Positions 1 to 10,378 of a stretch of DNA of 64,000 nucleotides are shown here, in pieces. This DNA is from UBA6059 sp964351595 (lineage in GTDB: Bacteria; Bacteroidota; Bacteroidia; Cytophagales; Cyclobacteriaceae): assembly GCA_964351595.1 (NCBI GenBank), contig CAYGOT010000002.1:73610-137609 (forward strand), written 5' to 3'. The notes beneath the pieces are model-generated. The model was not told the DNA's origin and made no database searches. It saw nothing but the letters and a program-made list of their open reading frames with translations. The position numbers were made by a program, and so were the translations under genes. Numbering within the stretch: the first letter of the stretch is position 1; the number at the start of each line of letters is the position of its first letter.

Positions 1-362
1 AACGCCTGGAACAGCGGAAGTCAGCATCGCTTGCCCGGGTGCGCAAGATGATCAACTATACCTATGAGGCAAAGCAATGTAGAACCCAGCAGTTTCAGAG
101 GTATTTTGGAGAGCTCTCCGTCGTTAATTGTGGTAACTGTGACGTATGCATCCAGCGAAAAAAGGAGCTCAAAGGCATCAACCAGGAGCACAAGTACTCA
201 CAGCAAATTTTAGACCTTCTAAGCAAAGGAGAGCAGCGCATTGAAGTTATCTTAAACGACATCAAGGCAGCTGATAGCCATCATCTCTACGAGGTATTGC
301 GCGAGTTGCAAGAAACACACCAGATCACGATCAGTTCATCGGGTCGAATTAATCTCGCCTGA
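1..362 (+). CDS. recQ: RecQ family ATP-dependent DNA helicase, C-terminal fragment
   Basis: The gene enters from the left edge; the open frame runs from base 3 with no stop, so the GTG at 39 is internal rather than a start. The visible 119 residues contain the RecQ zinc-binding signature: a Cys after EAKQ, then a YFGEL segment and a Cys-x2-Cys-x2-Cys cluster (CGNCDVC). These four Cys residues coordinate Zn in the RecQ family. After it come about 60 residues resembling the winged-helix RQC part, ending in SGRINLA. No HRDC domain follows, so this is a short RecQ. RecQ helicases unwind DNA 3'-5' in recombination and repair. The helicase motifs lie outside the window. Confidence 0.9.
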   Translation, partial: RLEQRKSASLARVRKMINYTYEAKQCRTQQFQRYFGELSVVNCGNCDVCIQRKKELKGINQEHKYSQQILDLLSKGEQRIEVILNDIKAADSHHLYEVLRELQETHQITISSSGRINLA

Positions 363-478
363 TACGCTGAATATAGGGGGCGTGATGACCATTTATCCCT
401 ACCTCTACCCATCATTACATTACACTTTGGTTCTACGCTAGTGGGGTGCTAATTTTATTTTGTAGCTATCACAATATT

Positions 479-3400
479 ATGAAACACAGATTCTTACTCA
501 TCGCCCTCTTCCTAAGTGTGTCTACCCTCTTTGGTCAGAAAGTAGACATGGACATTTTCAAAAGCATGAAAGCCAGAAATATAGGTCCGGCTGGCATGAG
601 TGGCCGTGTCACTTCCATAGAGGTAGACCTATCGGACAATGACAATATTTTGCTGGGAACGGCTGCCGGAGGTATCTGGAAGTCAACAAATGCTGGCCAC
701 ACCTGGACCACCATTTTCGAAAATGAATTAGCCGCTTCCATCGGTGATGTGAAGATCTATCAAAAGAATCCAAATATCATCTACGTGGGTACTGGTGAGG
801 GCAACCCCCGAAACAGTCAAAATAGTGGCTATGGTATGTTCAAATCCATGGATGGTGGTAAAACCTGGAAGCACCTCGGTCTGGAAAACACAAGACAAAT
901 CCACAGAGTCATCATACATCCTGACGACCCCAATACTGTTTGGGCTGGTGTATCAGGTGCCACATGGGGCGATAGCGATGATCGCGGAGTATATAAGACT
1001 ACTGACGGTGGTGCTACCTGGTCGAAGATATTATATATCAACAATCGAACGGGGGTATCAGACATGCGCATTGATCCTGGTAACCCAAATAAGATTATCG
1101 TAGGAATGTACGAGCATAGACGCTGGCCCTGGACTTTCAAGTCTGGCGGTGCTGGATCAGGGCTCTACATGACTCTCGATGGCGGTAGCACCTGGAAGAA
1201 GATCACTGAAGAAGATGGAATAGCGAGTGGAGAACTCGGCAGAATAGGTATTGCGATAGCTCCCAGCTCACCCAATGTCATCTACGCTTACATAGAGTCT
1301 AGCGACAATGCGATCTATCGCTCAGATGATGGCGGGTACAAATGGACAAAAGTATCCAAATCAGGAGATGAAAACATTGGAGGTCGACCCTTCTACTATG
1401 CGGACATCTATGTAGACAGCAAAAACGAGAATCGCATCTATAGCATTGCCAGCGAAGTGACTACTTCTGAAGACGGTGGCAAAACCTGGACGGTCTTTGC
1501 AGCTGGCAACAAGCTACACACAGACCATCACGCGTGGTGGGCACACCCCGAAGATCAGGATTTCCTAATGATCGGTCATGACGGTGGGTTCAATGTCACA
1601 CACGATCGTGGCAAGAACTGGTGGTTCGCTGATAATTTGCCGCTGGGCCAGTTTTACCATATCCGCGTTGACAATGAGATTCCTTACAATCTATACGGTG
1701 GATTGCAGGACAATGGCTCCTGGAGAGGACCCAGTCAGACATGGTTTAAGGGCGGCATCAGAAACATGTACTGGCAGAGATTGTCCATCGGTGATGGTTT
1801 TGATATGATCCCTGATCCGCTGGACAATGATTACGGTTACGCAATGGGACAAGCTGGGAATCTGGTGCGGTACCACTACCCTTCCGGACAGCTGCAGCCG
1901 ATCAAACCGATACATCCGGATGATGAGCATCTGCGGTTCAACTGGAACTCCGGTATCGCCATTGACCCTCACGATAACAAGACAATATATTATGGTAGTC
2001 AGTACTTGCTCAAGTCCGCGGACTATGGACAAAACTGGGAGTTGATCTCCCCTGACCTTACCACCAATGATCCTGAGAAAGCCAAATTCCTGGAAACAGG
2101 TGGATTGACCTATGATGTCTCTGGTGCGGAAAATCACCTCACCATCATCAGCATTGCGCCTAGCCTCAAGGAAAAAGGCGTAATCTGGGTAGGCACAGAT
2201 GATGGGCAAGTACAACTGACGCGTGACGGAGGAAGCACTTGGAGTAACTTGACCAAGGCTTTCAAAGACCTACCGGTAAATACCTGGGTGACGCAAATAC
2301 AACCCTCCAAGCATGATGCTGCTGAGGCTTTTGTAGTCTTTGATGATCACAGAAGAAATAACTGGGAGCCGTACATCTATCGTACACGAGACTATGGCAA
2401 GTCCTGGGCCAGATTAGTCGATAACAACGATGTTTGGGGCTATGCCCTGTCATTTGAGCAAGATCCCATAGCATCCAACCTTTATTTCGCAGGTACTGAG
2501 TTTGGTCTGTACGTGAGCTTTGACGAAGGTCAGAACTGGAACAAGTGGTCGAATATTCCTACTATGCCTATGCAGGATATGGTGATCCATCCACGTGAGC
2601 ATGATCTTGCTATCGGTACATTCGGCAGATCATTCTGGATACTGGATGATATCAGGCCGCTAAGGGCGATGGCTCAAAAAGGAGCTGCTGAAGTATTGAA
2701 CACTAAGGTAGAGGCATTTCCAGCGCCAACTGCCTACCTGGCCAATGTGGGTGAGTCAATAGGATATCGCCATGGTAAAATTGGAGATGCACTCTTTGAG
2801 GGGGACAATCGTCCGTACGGTAGTCTTATCAGCTACTACCTCAACGCCATCAGCGGCGATCCTAAGGAATTAGCAGATCAGGTAAAGGTGGAAGTGAAAA
2901 ATGCAAGCGGCACAACGGTACGAACACTCTACCAAAAACCTGTCAAAGGAGTAAACAGAATCAACTGGGAGCTCGATCGTGACGCACCAAGAAGTCCCCA
3001 AGCGAAAAAACCTACCAAAGCCACTGCACCCAGAGGCGGGATGCTTGTACCTACCGGAAAATATGATGTAACCGTCACCTACCAGGGAGAATCATCAACC
3101 ACCACTGTTGATGTACAGGCGGATCCCCGACTTTCTATCTCGTCCAGTCAAATGGCTGAGAAAGATGCGGCTATTACGGAGTACTTTGCCATGGTAGACA
3201 AGGCTACTTCAGCGATGGATAGAGTAAGAGCCGCTCAGGACAAGCTATCTCAACTTGAAAATCTGATGGATGATGGAAACGAATCATTGAATTCATCGCT
3301 AAAGAGGCTAAAGTCTGACCTGAAATCACTGCAGGAGAAATGCACTGGTGAAAAGAAGCAAGGACTGTACAGAGATCCGTACACCATCACAGGTAGGCTC

Positions 3401-3583
3401 TCTAGCACTGGGTATATGCTCAAGAACCCATTAATTCCCTTGAGTGAAAATCACAAGCTCCTCATGGGACAAACCCAATCGGCTGTTGATGAATTTGCAA
3501 ATGAAGTCGATGACTGGAGCAATGGTGCGTACAAGCAATTTCAGCAAAATGTAAAGGAAGCTGGGATATCATTATTCGACTAG
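479..3583 (+). CDS. Secreted BNR/Asp-box (sortilin-like) beta-propeller protein
   Basis: A protein of 1034 residues from the ATG at 479, where a clean signal peptide (MKHRFLLIALFLS...FGQ) begins; the frame stays open to 446 but that adds a non-signal leader. About eleven Asp-box motifs (S/T-x-D-x-G-x-T/S-W, for example KTTDGGATW, MTLDGGSTW, LTRDGGSTW) are spread over residues 60-720, as in sortilin/VPS10-type ten-bladed propellers usually annotated as 'glycosyl hydrolase'. A FlgD-like Ig segment (VRTLYQKPVKGVNRINWELD) follows near residue 830, then a charged helical C-terminus. No catalytic residues of a glycosidase are evident. Its role is unknown; export and protein or glycan binding are inferred. 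A paralogue of the same architecture lies at 17197-20376. Confidence 0.85.
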   Translation: MKHRFLLIALFLSVSTLFGQKVDMDIFKSMKARNIGPAGMSGRVTSIEVDLSDNDNILLGTAAGGIWKSTNAGHTWTTIFENELAASIGDVKIYQKNPNIIYVGTGEGNPRNSQNSGYGMFKSMDGGKTWKHLGLENTRQIHRVIIHPDDPNTVWAGVSGATWGDSDDRGVYKTTDGGATWSKILYINNRTGVSDMRIDPGNPNKIIVGMYEHRRWPWTFKSGGAGSGLYMTLDGGSTWKKITEEDGIASGELGRIGIAIAPSSPNVIYAYIESSDNAIYRSDDGGYKWTKVSKSGDENIGGRPFYYADIYVDSKNENRIYSIASEVTTSEDGGKTWTVFAAGNKLHTDHHAWWAHPEDQDFLMIGHDGGFNVTHDRGKNWWFADNLPLGQFYHIRVDNEIPYNLYGGLQDNGSWRGPSQTWFKGGIRNMYWQRLSIGDGFDMIPDPLDNDYGYAMGQAGNLVRYHYPSGQLQPIKPIHPDDEHLRFNWNSGIAIDPHDNKTIYYGSQYLLKSADYGQNWELISPDLTTNDPEKAKFLETGGLTYDVSGAENHLTIISIAPSLKEKGVIWVGTDDGQVQLTRDGGSTWSNLTKAFKDLPVNTWVTQIQPSKHDAAEAFVVFDDHRRNNWEPYIYRTRDYGKSWARLVDNNDVWGYALSFEQDPIASNLYFAGTEFGLYVSFDEGQNWNKWSNIPTMPMQDMVIHPREHDLAIGTFGRSFWILDDIRPLRAMAQKGAAEVLNTKVEAFPAPTAYLANVGESIGYRHGKIGDALFEGDNRPYGSLISYYLNAISGDPKELADQVKVEVKNASGTTVRTLYQKPVKGVNRINWELDRDAPRSPQAKKPTKATAPRGGMLVPTGKYDVTVTYQGESSTTTVDVQADPRLSISSSQMAEKDAAITEYFAMVDKATSAMDRVRAAQDKLSQLENLMDDGNESLNSSLKRLKSDLKSLQEKCTGEKKQGLYRDPYTITGRLSSTGYMLKNPLIPLSENHKLLMGQTQSAVDEFANEVDDWSNGAYKQFQQNVKEAGISLFD

Positions 3584-3669
3584 TCGTTCGTTAGATAAAA
3601 GTGTCAATTTGAAATTGAACGCAACCGCTAATGATTTGATAATAAGCCATCAGCGGTCTTAAAATTTCC

Positions 3670-3677
3670 TATTTTTG
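3670..3677 (+). promoter_or_regulatory. Candidate Bacteroidota -7 box (TATTTTTG)
   Basis: Matches the Bacteroidota consensus TAnnTTTG exactly and sits 23 bases before the TTG start at 3701. No TTG is found at the expected -33 spacing, so this is a weak call. Confidence 0.4.
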
Positions 3678-3700
3678 GAGTCCACGCTAATTGGGTTGCA

Positions 3701-6442
3701 TTGAAAAAAATATTCATTACACTACTAATCATCCTCTTAGGAGCAGGTGGATATTTTGGCTATCAGTACTGGCAAGACAATCGCAGTATCAATATCTGGT
3801 CGCTCGTGCCTGAGGGCGCCTACTTTGTATATGAGGCTGAGGACGCCTTTGAGTTAGCACAATCGCTGGACTCAATCAAAGCCGGGCTGACATTAAAATC
3901 CCTACCAACATTCCAGAGGGCAAATGACTATTTGTTGAAGCTGGATAGCACAGCGGGTACCAATGCCAGCTTCTCAGACTTTTTCAGCGACAATCCTCTG
4001 CTGGTCTCGGGGCACGCTATCGCAAAGGATAAGATTGACTTTTTGTTCATTATAGAAGTCCAGAACATCAAGCAACACGCGCTGGTGACGTCACTTACCA
4101 ATGCCTTCGCTGACTCCTACACCAAGAGCACGCGTACTTACCTTGGCAATACTATTTCGGAGATATCCGACAAAGGATCAATCTTCACCTATATCTACTA
4201 CAAAAACTACTTCGTAGGCAGCTTTACTCCTTATCTGGTAGAAGATGCCATTCGCACCTTTAGCGAAGAAAATCGTCCCTCGTTCTTAGAAGCAAACCGA
4301 TCTCTTTTTCAGCTCGCCAAATTGCAGCAAGATGAGGGTAACCTGTATATCAACTCCTCAGCCTTAGGCGGCCTTGCCGAGACTTTCGCTGATAATATCA
4401 AGAAGGATTTCGGTTTTCTGAGCAACCTCACCGACCATAGCTTTCTGGACTTGCAGATTGATGAAGACTTAGTCGTCTTCAATGGCTTTTCCGTAAATGA
4501 CAAACCCGGTGGCAATTTGTTGGATGCTTTCGATGGCAACCCTGGCGTACCCTTTTCATTTCATGATCTCATCCCCAACAGAGCAGCCTGGCTGGTGCAC
4601 ATGAGCTTTGGCGATCCAGGCAAATGGATACAGGATTGGGCCGCTAAATGGTCTGAAGACGCCCGGGCTTCTCAAAACTATGTCAACTTCCTAGCTGCTG
4701 AGTATGATATCAATCTCCAGTCTTTCAATTCATGGATTGGGAAAGAGGTGGCACTGGTGGAGGTCGAAAATGCCAACCCGCAGCTCCAGAGCCTTATTGC
4801 GATAGTGGATGCCAATGATATAGGCGAGGCATACAAGCAGCTCAATATCATCTCTGAGCGCATGGCTCAAAACGACAATGACTCTGTCTACAGTGAGCCA
4901 TATGGGGACATGACGATTCGGCAGCTCAAGATTGACCAGCTACCGCAATTGCTGTTTGGACCAATGTTTACAGGCTTTGAAAGCACATTTTATCTGCCCT
5001 TTGACGATAAGATCGTCATGGGTAACAATGATCAGGTGCTCAAGCAGCTAATGGAGGACATCAGCAATGAAGACACCTGGGGTAAGTCGATACGGACGAT
5101 GCGGTTCTTTGATCTACTGAACAAAGAGGCCAATCTCAATCTGATCGTAGATACCAATAGGTCCTGGAAGACCATCACCAATCACCTTAGGCCTGAGTGG
5201 TCGGGGTTTGCCGAAGAAAATGGCGTCCTACTGCGAAGCTTTGAAATGGTAGCGGTACAGTTTAGCAACATTGACAATAAGTACTACACCAATATCGCGC
5301 TGTATCAGCCAGGTAAGTTTGATGCGAAGACAGGAAGTACCGACTATGAAATAGAGCGCACCATCACATTTCCCCACAAGATTGTGACCCGACCGTTTTT
5401 CAGCAGGAACCACATCGATCGATCTATTGAGTTTGCCATGCAGGACAGTGCTGGCAACTTCTATCATCTGGATAAGGACCTAGAGGTACTATGGTCCGAC
5501 TCTCTTGACGGAGTGATTAATAGCGAACTACTGCAGATAGACTACTTCAATAGCAAAAAGCTTCAATTCATCTTCTCGACTCCCAGTCAACTACAAGGTA
5601 TTGATCGCACTGGTGAGTCGCTTCCTGACTACCCTATCGAGAACCCTTCAAGTGATCCTATCGCATTCTTCAATGTCATCGACTATGACAATACTAAAAA
5701 TTACAGATTGGTGGTAGCCAGTAGTCGAGGAAATGTCTATCTACTAGATAAATCAGGCAAACAACTGGAGGGTTGGAATCCGCTGCGGCTCAAAGGTCGA
5801 TTGGCAGTCAGTCCCTTCCATTTGCGGATTTCCGGTAGGGACCTCATCATCGCACCTCAGGAAGACGGGCTCATCAACGTGCTGAATCGCAGAGGCGACA
5901 CTTATCAGGGCTTCCCACTTGACCTGAAGTCGCCACTAGCTACTAAGCTCTATGTCAACGTCGGACCTGCTTTCAGCAATACCTCACTCACCACTATCAA
6001 CGAGCAGGGCGAGATCATCAGCTTCAACCTCAACGGGGCTATTACCAAGCGAGAGCAGCTCTACAAGCCAAAACCAGCATCCAGATTTGACATAGTAGAG
6101 GATGCGCTGAGCAATGGGTTTGTAATCGGTCGAAAGGATGACACGCGGGTGGGCGTGCTCGACCAGAATGGCAACCTGCTTTTTGAAAAGGACTATTTAT
6201 CGACAGGCGATATTGATTTCCAGTACTACAATTTCGGAGCGGGTGTAGAGGTGATCGTGCTCATCGATCGCGAACAAGGCTACACCTATCTTTACGATCG
6301 CAAAGGGGTTTTGATCAACTTCAAGCCGCTGGAATCTGCCCATCGCATTGGACTCATCTATTCCGAAGCGAATAAAGAATTTAAGATCTTTAAGGCATTT
6401 GAGAATGAGTTTTCGGTGCTTACCTTGAAGTATTCCGGCTAA
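3701..6442 (+). CDS. Membrane-anchored protein of unknown function with C-terminal propeller-like repeats
   Basis: 913 residues from a TTG start placed directly before a KKIFITLLIILLGAGGYFGY transmembrane or uncleaved signal anchor. The N-terminal half (about 30-560) is soluble and resembles no family I can name with certainty. The C-terminal part (about 590-900) shows repeated strands ending in phrases such as GNVYLLDKSGKQLEGW, LINVLNRRGDTYQGFPL and RVGVLDQNGNLLFEKDY, typical of PQQ/WD40-like propeller blades. A periplasmic or outer-face domain tethered to the inner membrane is inferred. A copy of the repeated 10-mer TTCCGGTAGG lies inside it at 5830. It ends 19 bases before the amidohydrolase and may be co-transcribed with it. 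Confidence 0.75.
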   Translation: MKKIFITLLIILLGAGGYFGYQYWQDNRSINIWSLVPEGAYFVYEAEDAFELAQSLDSIKAGLTLKSLPTFQRANDYLLKLDSTAGTNASFSDFFSDNPLLVSGHAIAKDKIDFLFIIEVQNIKQHALVTSLTNAFADSYTKSTRTYLGNTISEISDKGSIFTYIYYKNYFVGSFTPYLVEDAIRTFSEENRPSFLEANRSLFQLAKLQQDEGNLYINSSALGGLAETFADNIKKDFGFLSNLTDHSFLDLQIDEDLVVFNGFSVNDKPGGNLLDAFDGNPGVPFSFHDLIPNRAAWLVHMSFGDPGKWIQDWAAKWSEDARASQNYVNFLAAEYDINLQSFNSWIGKEVALVEVENANPQLQSLIAIVDANDIGEAYKQLNIISERMAQNDNDSVYSEPYGDMTIRQLKIDQLPQLLFGPMFTGFESTFYLPFDDKIVMGNNDQVLKQLMEDISNEDTWGKSIRTMRFFDLLNKEANLNLIVDTNRSWKTITNHLRPEWSGFAEENGVLLRSFEMVAVQFSNIDNKYYTNIALYQPGKFDAKTGSTDYEIERTITFPHKIVTRPFFSRNHIDRSIEFAMQDSAGNFYHLDKDLEVLWSDSLDGVINSELLQIDYFNSKKLQFIFSTPSQLQGIDRTGESLPDYPIENPSSDPIAFFNVIDYDNTKNYRLVVASSRGNVYLLDKSGKQLEGWNPLRLKGRLAVSPFHLRISGRDLIIAPQEDGLINVLNRRGDTYQGFPLDLKSPLATKLYVNVGPAFSNTSLTTINEQGEIISFNLNGAITKREQLYKPKPASRFDIVEDALSNGFVIGRKDDTRVGVLDQNGNLLFEKDYLSTGDIDFQYYNFGAGVEVIVLIDREQGYTYLYDRKGVLINFKPLESAHRIGLIYSEANKEFKIFKAFENEFSVLTLKYSG

Positions 6443-6461
6443 GCCAACTAAAGACTATACC

Positions 6462-7808
6462 ATGCGCAGCTTTTTCCTCTCCCTACTTCTCTCATTTTCC
6501 ACTCTCTCACTATCCGCCCAGTCCATCAAAGCGCTCGTAGGAGGCACATTGATCGACGGACATGGTGGTACCCCGATCCAAAACAGTGTCGTGCTCATCG
6601 AGAATGAGAGGATCATCGCGGTAGGCACCATGAGCGAGGTGGCTATTCCGGAAAATGCGGAGATCATCTCGACCGAAGGCATGAGTGTACTTCCTGGTCT
6701 ATGGGAGAGTCATGCCCACCTCCAGCTCAACGGACATGGCGTCTACACCCATTGGCGCCCCACCTACCGGAAAATTTTTGGTTCTGTGATTATGCCCTCG
6801 TCTGCACATCAGCTATTGATGGCCGGGGTAACGAGTGCGAGAGATCTTGGCGGCCCCTTAGAGGAATCTATCGATGTACGTGATCGCATCAATCGTGGCG
6901 AGATACCGGGTCCAACACTCTATGTCTCTGGCCCCTTCATACAAAAAGCACCCTATGAGGGTACTGAATTTTATCGATGGGGAGTCAATGGTGCAGATGA
7001 CGCACGGGCAAAAGTGAGAAAACTAGCTAAGGCCGGCGTAGACGTCATCAAATACATCGACCAGGATCTGATGACCATGGAAGAAGCAGAAGCCGTCGTG
7101 GATGAGGCGCACAAGCAGGGGCTGCCTGTGGTCGCTCACTCTCATCGTCCGGAGGAGATCAGAAGAGGGCTTAAGTTTGGGATCGACAACTTCGAGCACA
7201 CGGGACTGGCCAATGCTCCGGAGTACCCGGAGGAGATCATGGACATGATCAAAGAGCGAACAGGCTCAGGTAAGAAACTATTCTGGACACCCACGATCGA
7301 AGGTCTGTACAACTACGAATATGTTCGTGACAATCCGGAGAAACTCGACAATGACAGCTGGCATCTTGGGCTTCCTGATTCTATTATTTCCGACATTAGA
7401 GCGTCGCTCAGATACCCCGGCAGGCTCTCCTATTTTCAGATCACCCCTTACCGCCGACCCCATCTTGAGCGCAAGTTCAACCAGTTAGTGGAATCGGGAG
7501 TAGTATTGATGATCGGTACGGATAGCGGAATCCCAATGAAGTTTCATAGCCAGTCGACGTGGAATGAGCTGGATGTCTGGGTCAATGAATTCGGGTATGA
7601 CCCCTTACTGGCGATCAAGTCGGCGACCTACTGGCCGTCAGTTATGATGGGGGTGGATAAGGACTATGGCACTATAGTAGAAGGTAAATTCGCCGATATC
7701 ATTGCGGTAGATGGGGATGTGCTCAGGTATATCTCCTTGCTTCAGGACGTAGATCTTGTGATCAAGCATGGAAAAGTTGTAAAGCGTGATGGTCAACGAA
7801 TCGAGTAG
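6462..7808 (+). CDS. Secreted metal-dependent amidohydrolase
   Basis: 448 residues beginning with a signal peptide (MRSFFLSLLLSFSTLSLSAQ). The amidohydrolase-superfamily hallmarks appear in order: the N-terminal composite beta-sandwich (GGTLIDGHGGTPI), the metal-binding HxH within LWESHAHL, a lysine in VIKYID, a histidine in VVAHSH, another in NFEHTG, and the late metal Asp in MIGTDSGIP. It ends with the usual KFADIIAVDGD strand and GKVVK. This matches the imidazolonepropionase/prolidase-like branch that cleaves cyclic amides or peptides. The substrate is not evident. It lies between an unknown membrane protein and a cyclase; the cyclase frame opens immediately after its stop. A TTCCGGTAGG-type 10-mer is embedded at 6773 on the minus strand. 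Confidence 0.88.
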   Translation: MRSFFLSLLLSFSTLSLSAQSIKALVGGTLIDGHGGTPIQNSVVLIENERIIAVGTMSEVAIPENAEIISTEGMSVLPGLWESHAHLQLNGHGVYTHWRPTYRKIFGSVIMPSSAHQLLMAGVTSARDLGGPLEESIDVRDRINRGEIPGPTLYVSGPFIQKAPYEGTEFYRWGVNGADDARAKVRKLAKAGVDVIKYIDQDLMTMEEAEAVVDEAHKQGLPVVAHSHRPEEIRRGLKFGIDNFEHTGLANAPEYPEEIMDMIKERTGSGKKLFWTPTIEGLYNYEYVRDNPEKLDNDSWHLGLPDSIISDIRASLRYPGRLSYFQITPYRRPHLERKFNQLVESGVVLMIGTDSGIPMKFHSQSTWNELDVWVNEFGYDPLLAIKSATYWPSVMMGVDKDYGTIVEGKFADIIAVDGDVLRYISLLQDVDLVIKHGKVVKRDGQRIE

Positions 7809-7850
7809 ATGTACGTTAGCTCAGTCAGGTTAACCTACTTTCATCAATTC

Positions 7851-8972
7851 ATGAAAAAATTTCTGCCTGAAGCTGTGTTCCTAATCGGTGGGTGGGTCAT
7901 CGCCACCACCGGATTCAGCTTCATCATCCTAACGATGCTGCGGTACTATCAGGAAGCTGCCCTATCCAGCGACCTGACCTCAGAGCACAGCATAGCCTGG
8001 TATATGACCTCTGATTATCAGTTGTTCGAAGGTTTACTATTCGGCTTTAGCTTTGGTTTAGTACACTTCTTTACCCACTGGTACACCGAGCGAGGCAATA
8101 TTCAACGCCTCAGTTTTGGTCGGGTCATCTTGATTAAAAGTCTACTCTATCTGCTAGGACTGGGCGTGGTGGCTGTAGTGGTCTTTTCGGTGATCACATC
8201 CATGTCCTATTTCCCTAAGAATGCAATAAATGAGCTGCTTGAAAATGAGATGCCGAGAATGATGATTCTAGCCGGCACCCTGTTTATTCTTTTCTTCCTG
8301 ATATTCTTCAACTTCCTTCTCGAGATCAACAAAAAATTTGGCCCCAAAAACCTCCTGAGGATTTTTTCCGGTAGGTATCACACGCCCATCGTCGAAGAGC
8401 GAATCTTCATGTTCATCGATCTCAAGTCCTCTACCTACTACGCTGAACAACTAGGCCACTTCAAATACAGTCAATTAATCCAGCTCTGTTTTAGACATCT
8501 CAATTCGGTGTTGGAAAGCTCTAATGGAGAGGTCTACCAATATGTCGGTGATGAAGCTGTGGTAACCTGGGATGCCAGATATCAGAAAAACTTCCAGCAT
8601 TGCATCGATTTTTTCTTTGCTTTCCAGGGTAAAATTGAAGCTGAGCGCTCCACCTATGAGTCTCGCTTCGGCCTGGTGCCGGAATTCAAAGCTGGGGTCA
8701 ATTGCGGTAGCGTCACCGCTGCAGAAGTGGGTACACTCAAACGTGAGATTGCCTATCACGGGGATGTCATCAATACTGCGGCCCGCATCCAGGAGCAATG
8801 CAATGTCCTCAAAGAAAAGCTGTTGGTATCAGGGGACTTCTTATCAGAATTGGGCAATGGGCATACTTATCATTCTATTCCGCTAGGAGCTACAGAACTC
8901 AAAGGCAAGTACCAGCCGGTGAAAATATTCGCGATCAAAGCACAGCCCGAAAAAGCGGAAGTGATGGCCTAA
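7851..8972 (+). CDS. Membrane-bound class III adenylate/guanylate cyclase
   Basis: 373 residues from the ATG at 7851 (MKKFLPEAV); an ATG at 7809, abutting the previous stop, would add 14 residues. Four hydrophobic segments fill roughly residues 8-170, followed by a linker (GRYHTPIVEERIF) and a class III nucleotide cyclase domain. Visible catalytic features are the first metal Asp in MFIDLKSST, the second in YVGDEAVV, a lysine in EFKAG, and the transition-state Asn and Arg in INTAARIQ. It probably makes cAMP or another cyclic nucleotide at the inner membrane. A close paralogue with the same layout is at 51084-52160. Its stop overlaps the convergent MATE gene by four bases. Confidence 0.9.
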   Translation: MKKFLPEAVFLIGGWVIATTGFSFIILTMLRYYQEAALSSDLTSEHSIAWYMTSDYQLFEGLLFGFSFGLVHFFTHWYTERGNIQRLSFGRVILIKSLLYLLGLGVVAVVVFSVITSMSYFPKNAINELLENEMPRMMILAGTLFILFFLIFFNFLLEINKKFGPKNLLRIFSGRYHTPIVEERIFMFIDLKSSTYYAEQLGHFKYSQLIQLCFRHLNSVLESSNGEVYQYVGDEAVVTWDARYQKNFQHCIDFFFAFQGKIEAERSTYESRFGLVPEFKAGVNCGSVTAAEVGTLKREIAYHGDVINTAARIQEQCNVLKEKLLVSGDFLSELGNGHTYHSIPLGATELKGKYQPVKIFAIKAQPEKAEVMA

Positions 8973-10378
8973 ACCACCACTTCCTTCCATTTGCCTTTTT
9001 GGAATATAATAATGGCTATAATCGCATGCAGCGAATGACAGCCCGCGATAGACACAAATACCCCTAACGGCCCTAACCCGAGACTAACCGCCAACAGATA
9101 TGACAATGGTATCTGTATTAGCCAAAAGCAAACCACATTAATAACAGTGGGTGTTTTGGTATCACCGGCTCCATTAAATGCCTGGGAGACAACCATACCA
9201 TAGGCGAAAAACACATAGCCCAGGCAGATAACCTGCAGGGCCAGTACGCCGTGTCCGACTACTGCTTGTGTGGAAGTGAAGAGTAGCATAATCGGCTCTG
9301 CACCAAGTATGAATATCAGGGAGATCAATCCCAGAAAAATCATATTGAACTTGGCCGTACGCCATACCGATGTTTCAGCCCTCTCTGGCTCCCTGGCACC
9401 AAGGTTTTGACCTACCAAAGTCGCTGCTGCATTGGCCATACCCCATGATGGGAGTATCCCAAAGATGATGACGCGCACTGCGATGGTATAGCCGGCGAGT
9501 ACGTCACTACCAAACACCGACAGCACCCTTATAAGGAATATCCAGCTGGCCGACTCGATCAGGAACTGGCCCATGCCTCCTGCCGAGAGCTTCAGCATTG
9601 ACTTCATTATGTTCCACTGCACCACGAAGTTCTTAGCGGTAAGCCGAACGATAGCCTGGTTACCGAATAGTCTGCTCAGCTGGTAGAGCACGCCTACCGA
9701 GCGTCCAATAGTTGTTGCGATAGCCGCTCCCTCCACACCATAGGCAGGCACGATCCAAAAACCAAATATGAATATCGGATCAAGAACAAGGTTGAGGCCG
9801 TTGGCGATCCATAGCGATCGCATCGCAATCGACGCATCACCTGCTCCTCGAAAGATCGCATTGATCAAAAAGAGCATCATGATACTCATGTTGCCACCGA
9901 TAAGGATAGCAGTATATCGCCAGCCCTCCTCAATCAGCGCCGGTTCGGCACCCATTAGCGCTAGCATGTCCTTGGCATATACGATACCCACTACACCGAT
10001 CAGCAGGGATACAACTACTCCCACGATCATCGCCTGAAAGGCCACCGTCCCGGCGGCTTCTGTGTTCTTCTCTCCCACTCGCCTGGCGACCATAGCGGTC
10101 ACAGCCATACTCAAGCCGATGGATACTGAGTAGACCAACGTGATCATCGACTCAGTGAGGCCTACAGTCGCCACCGCATTGGTGCCTACCTGACTCACAT
10201 AGAAAACATCGACTACCGCGAATAGGGACTCCATCACCATCTCCAAAATCATGGGAATGGAGAGCATAAAGATGGCTTTGTTAATACTGCCGGTGGTAAA
10301 CTCCTTTTCAGTGCCTTGCACTGATATGATGAAGAGCTTATAAAGCTTGCGTAAGCTCGCTATTGAAAAATTTGTCAT
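8969..10378 (-). CDS. MATE family efflux transporter
   Basis: 469 residues from an ATG, with about twelve hydrophobic segments arranged as two six-helix halves, characteristic of MATE antiporters. The first half contains SIPMILEMVMESLFAVVDVFYVSQVG and AVATVGLTESM, the usual MatE domain start; the second repeats the pattern near LSAGGMGQFLIESASWIFLIRVL. A hydrophilic N-terminal extension of about 30 residues precedes helix 1. The family exports drugs or metabolites in exchange for Na+ or H+ across the inner membrane. Substrate unknown. It converges on, and overlaps by four bases, the cyclase gene. No transcriptional regulator is adjacent. Confidence 0.93.
   Translation of the reverse strand: MTNFSIASLRKLYKLFIISVQGTEKEFTTGSINKAIFMLSIPMILEMVMESLFAVVDVFYVSQVGTNAVATVGLTESMITLVYSVSIGLSMAVTAMVARRVGEKNTEAAGTVAFQAMIVGVVVSLLIGVVGIVYAKDMLALMGAEPALIEEGWRYTAILIGGNMSIMMLFLINAIFRGAGDASIAMRSLWIANGLNLVLDPIFIFGFWIVPAYGVEGAAIATTIGRSVGVLYQLSRLFGNQAIVRLTAKNFVVQWNIMKSMLKLSAGGMGQFLIESASWIFLIRVLSVFGSDVLAGYTIAVRVIIFGILPSWGMANAAATLVGQNLGAREPERAETSVWRTAKFNMIFLGLISLIFILGAEPIMLLFTSTQAVVGHGVLALQVICLGYVFFAYGMVVSQAFNGAGDTKTPTVINVVCFWLIQIPLSYLLAVSLGLGPLGVFVSIAGCHSLHAIIAIIIFQKGKWKEVVV

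Noticed and set aside
1691..2215. Long antisense open frame inside the BNR protein gene
   Set aside because: It is opposite a strongly supported gene, has no recognisable domain and typical shadow composition.
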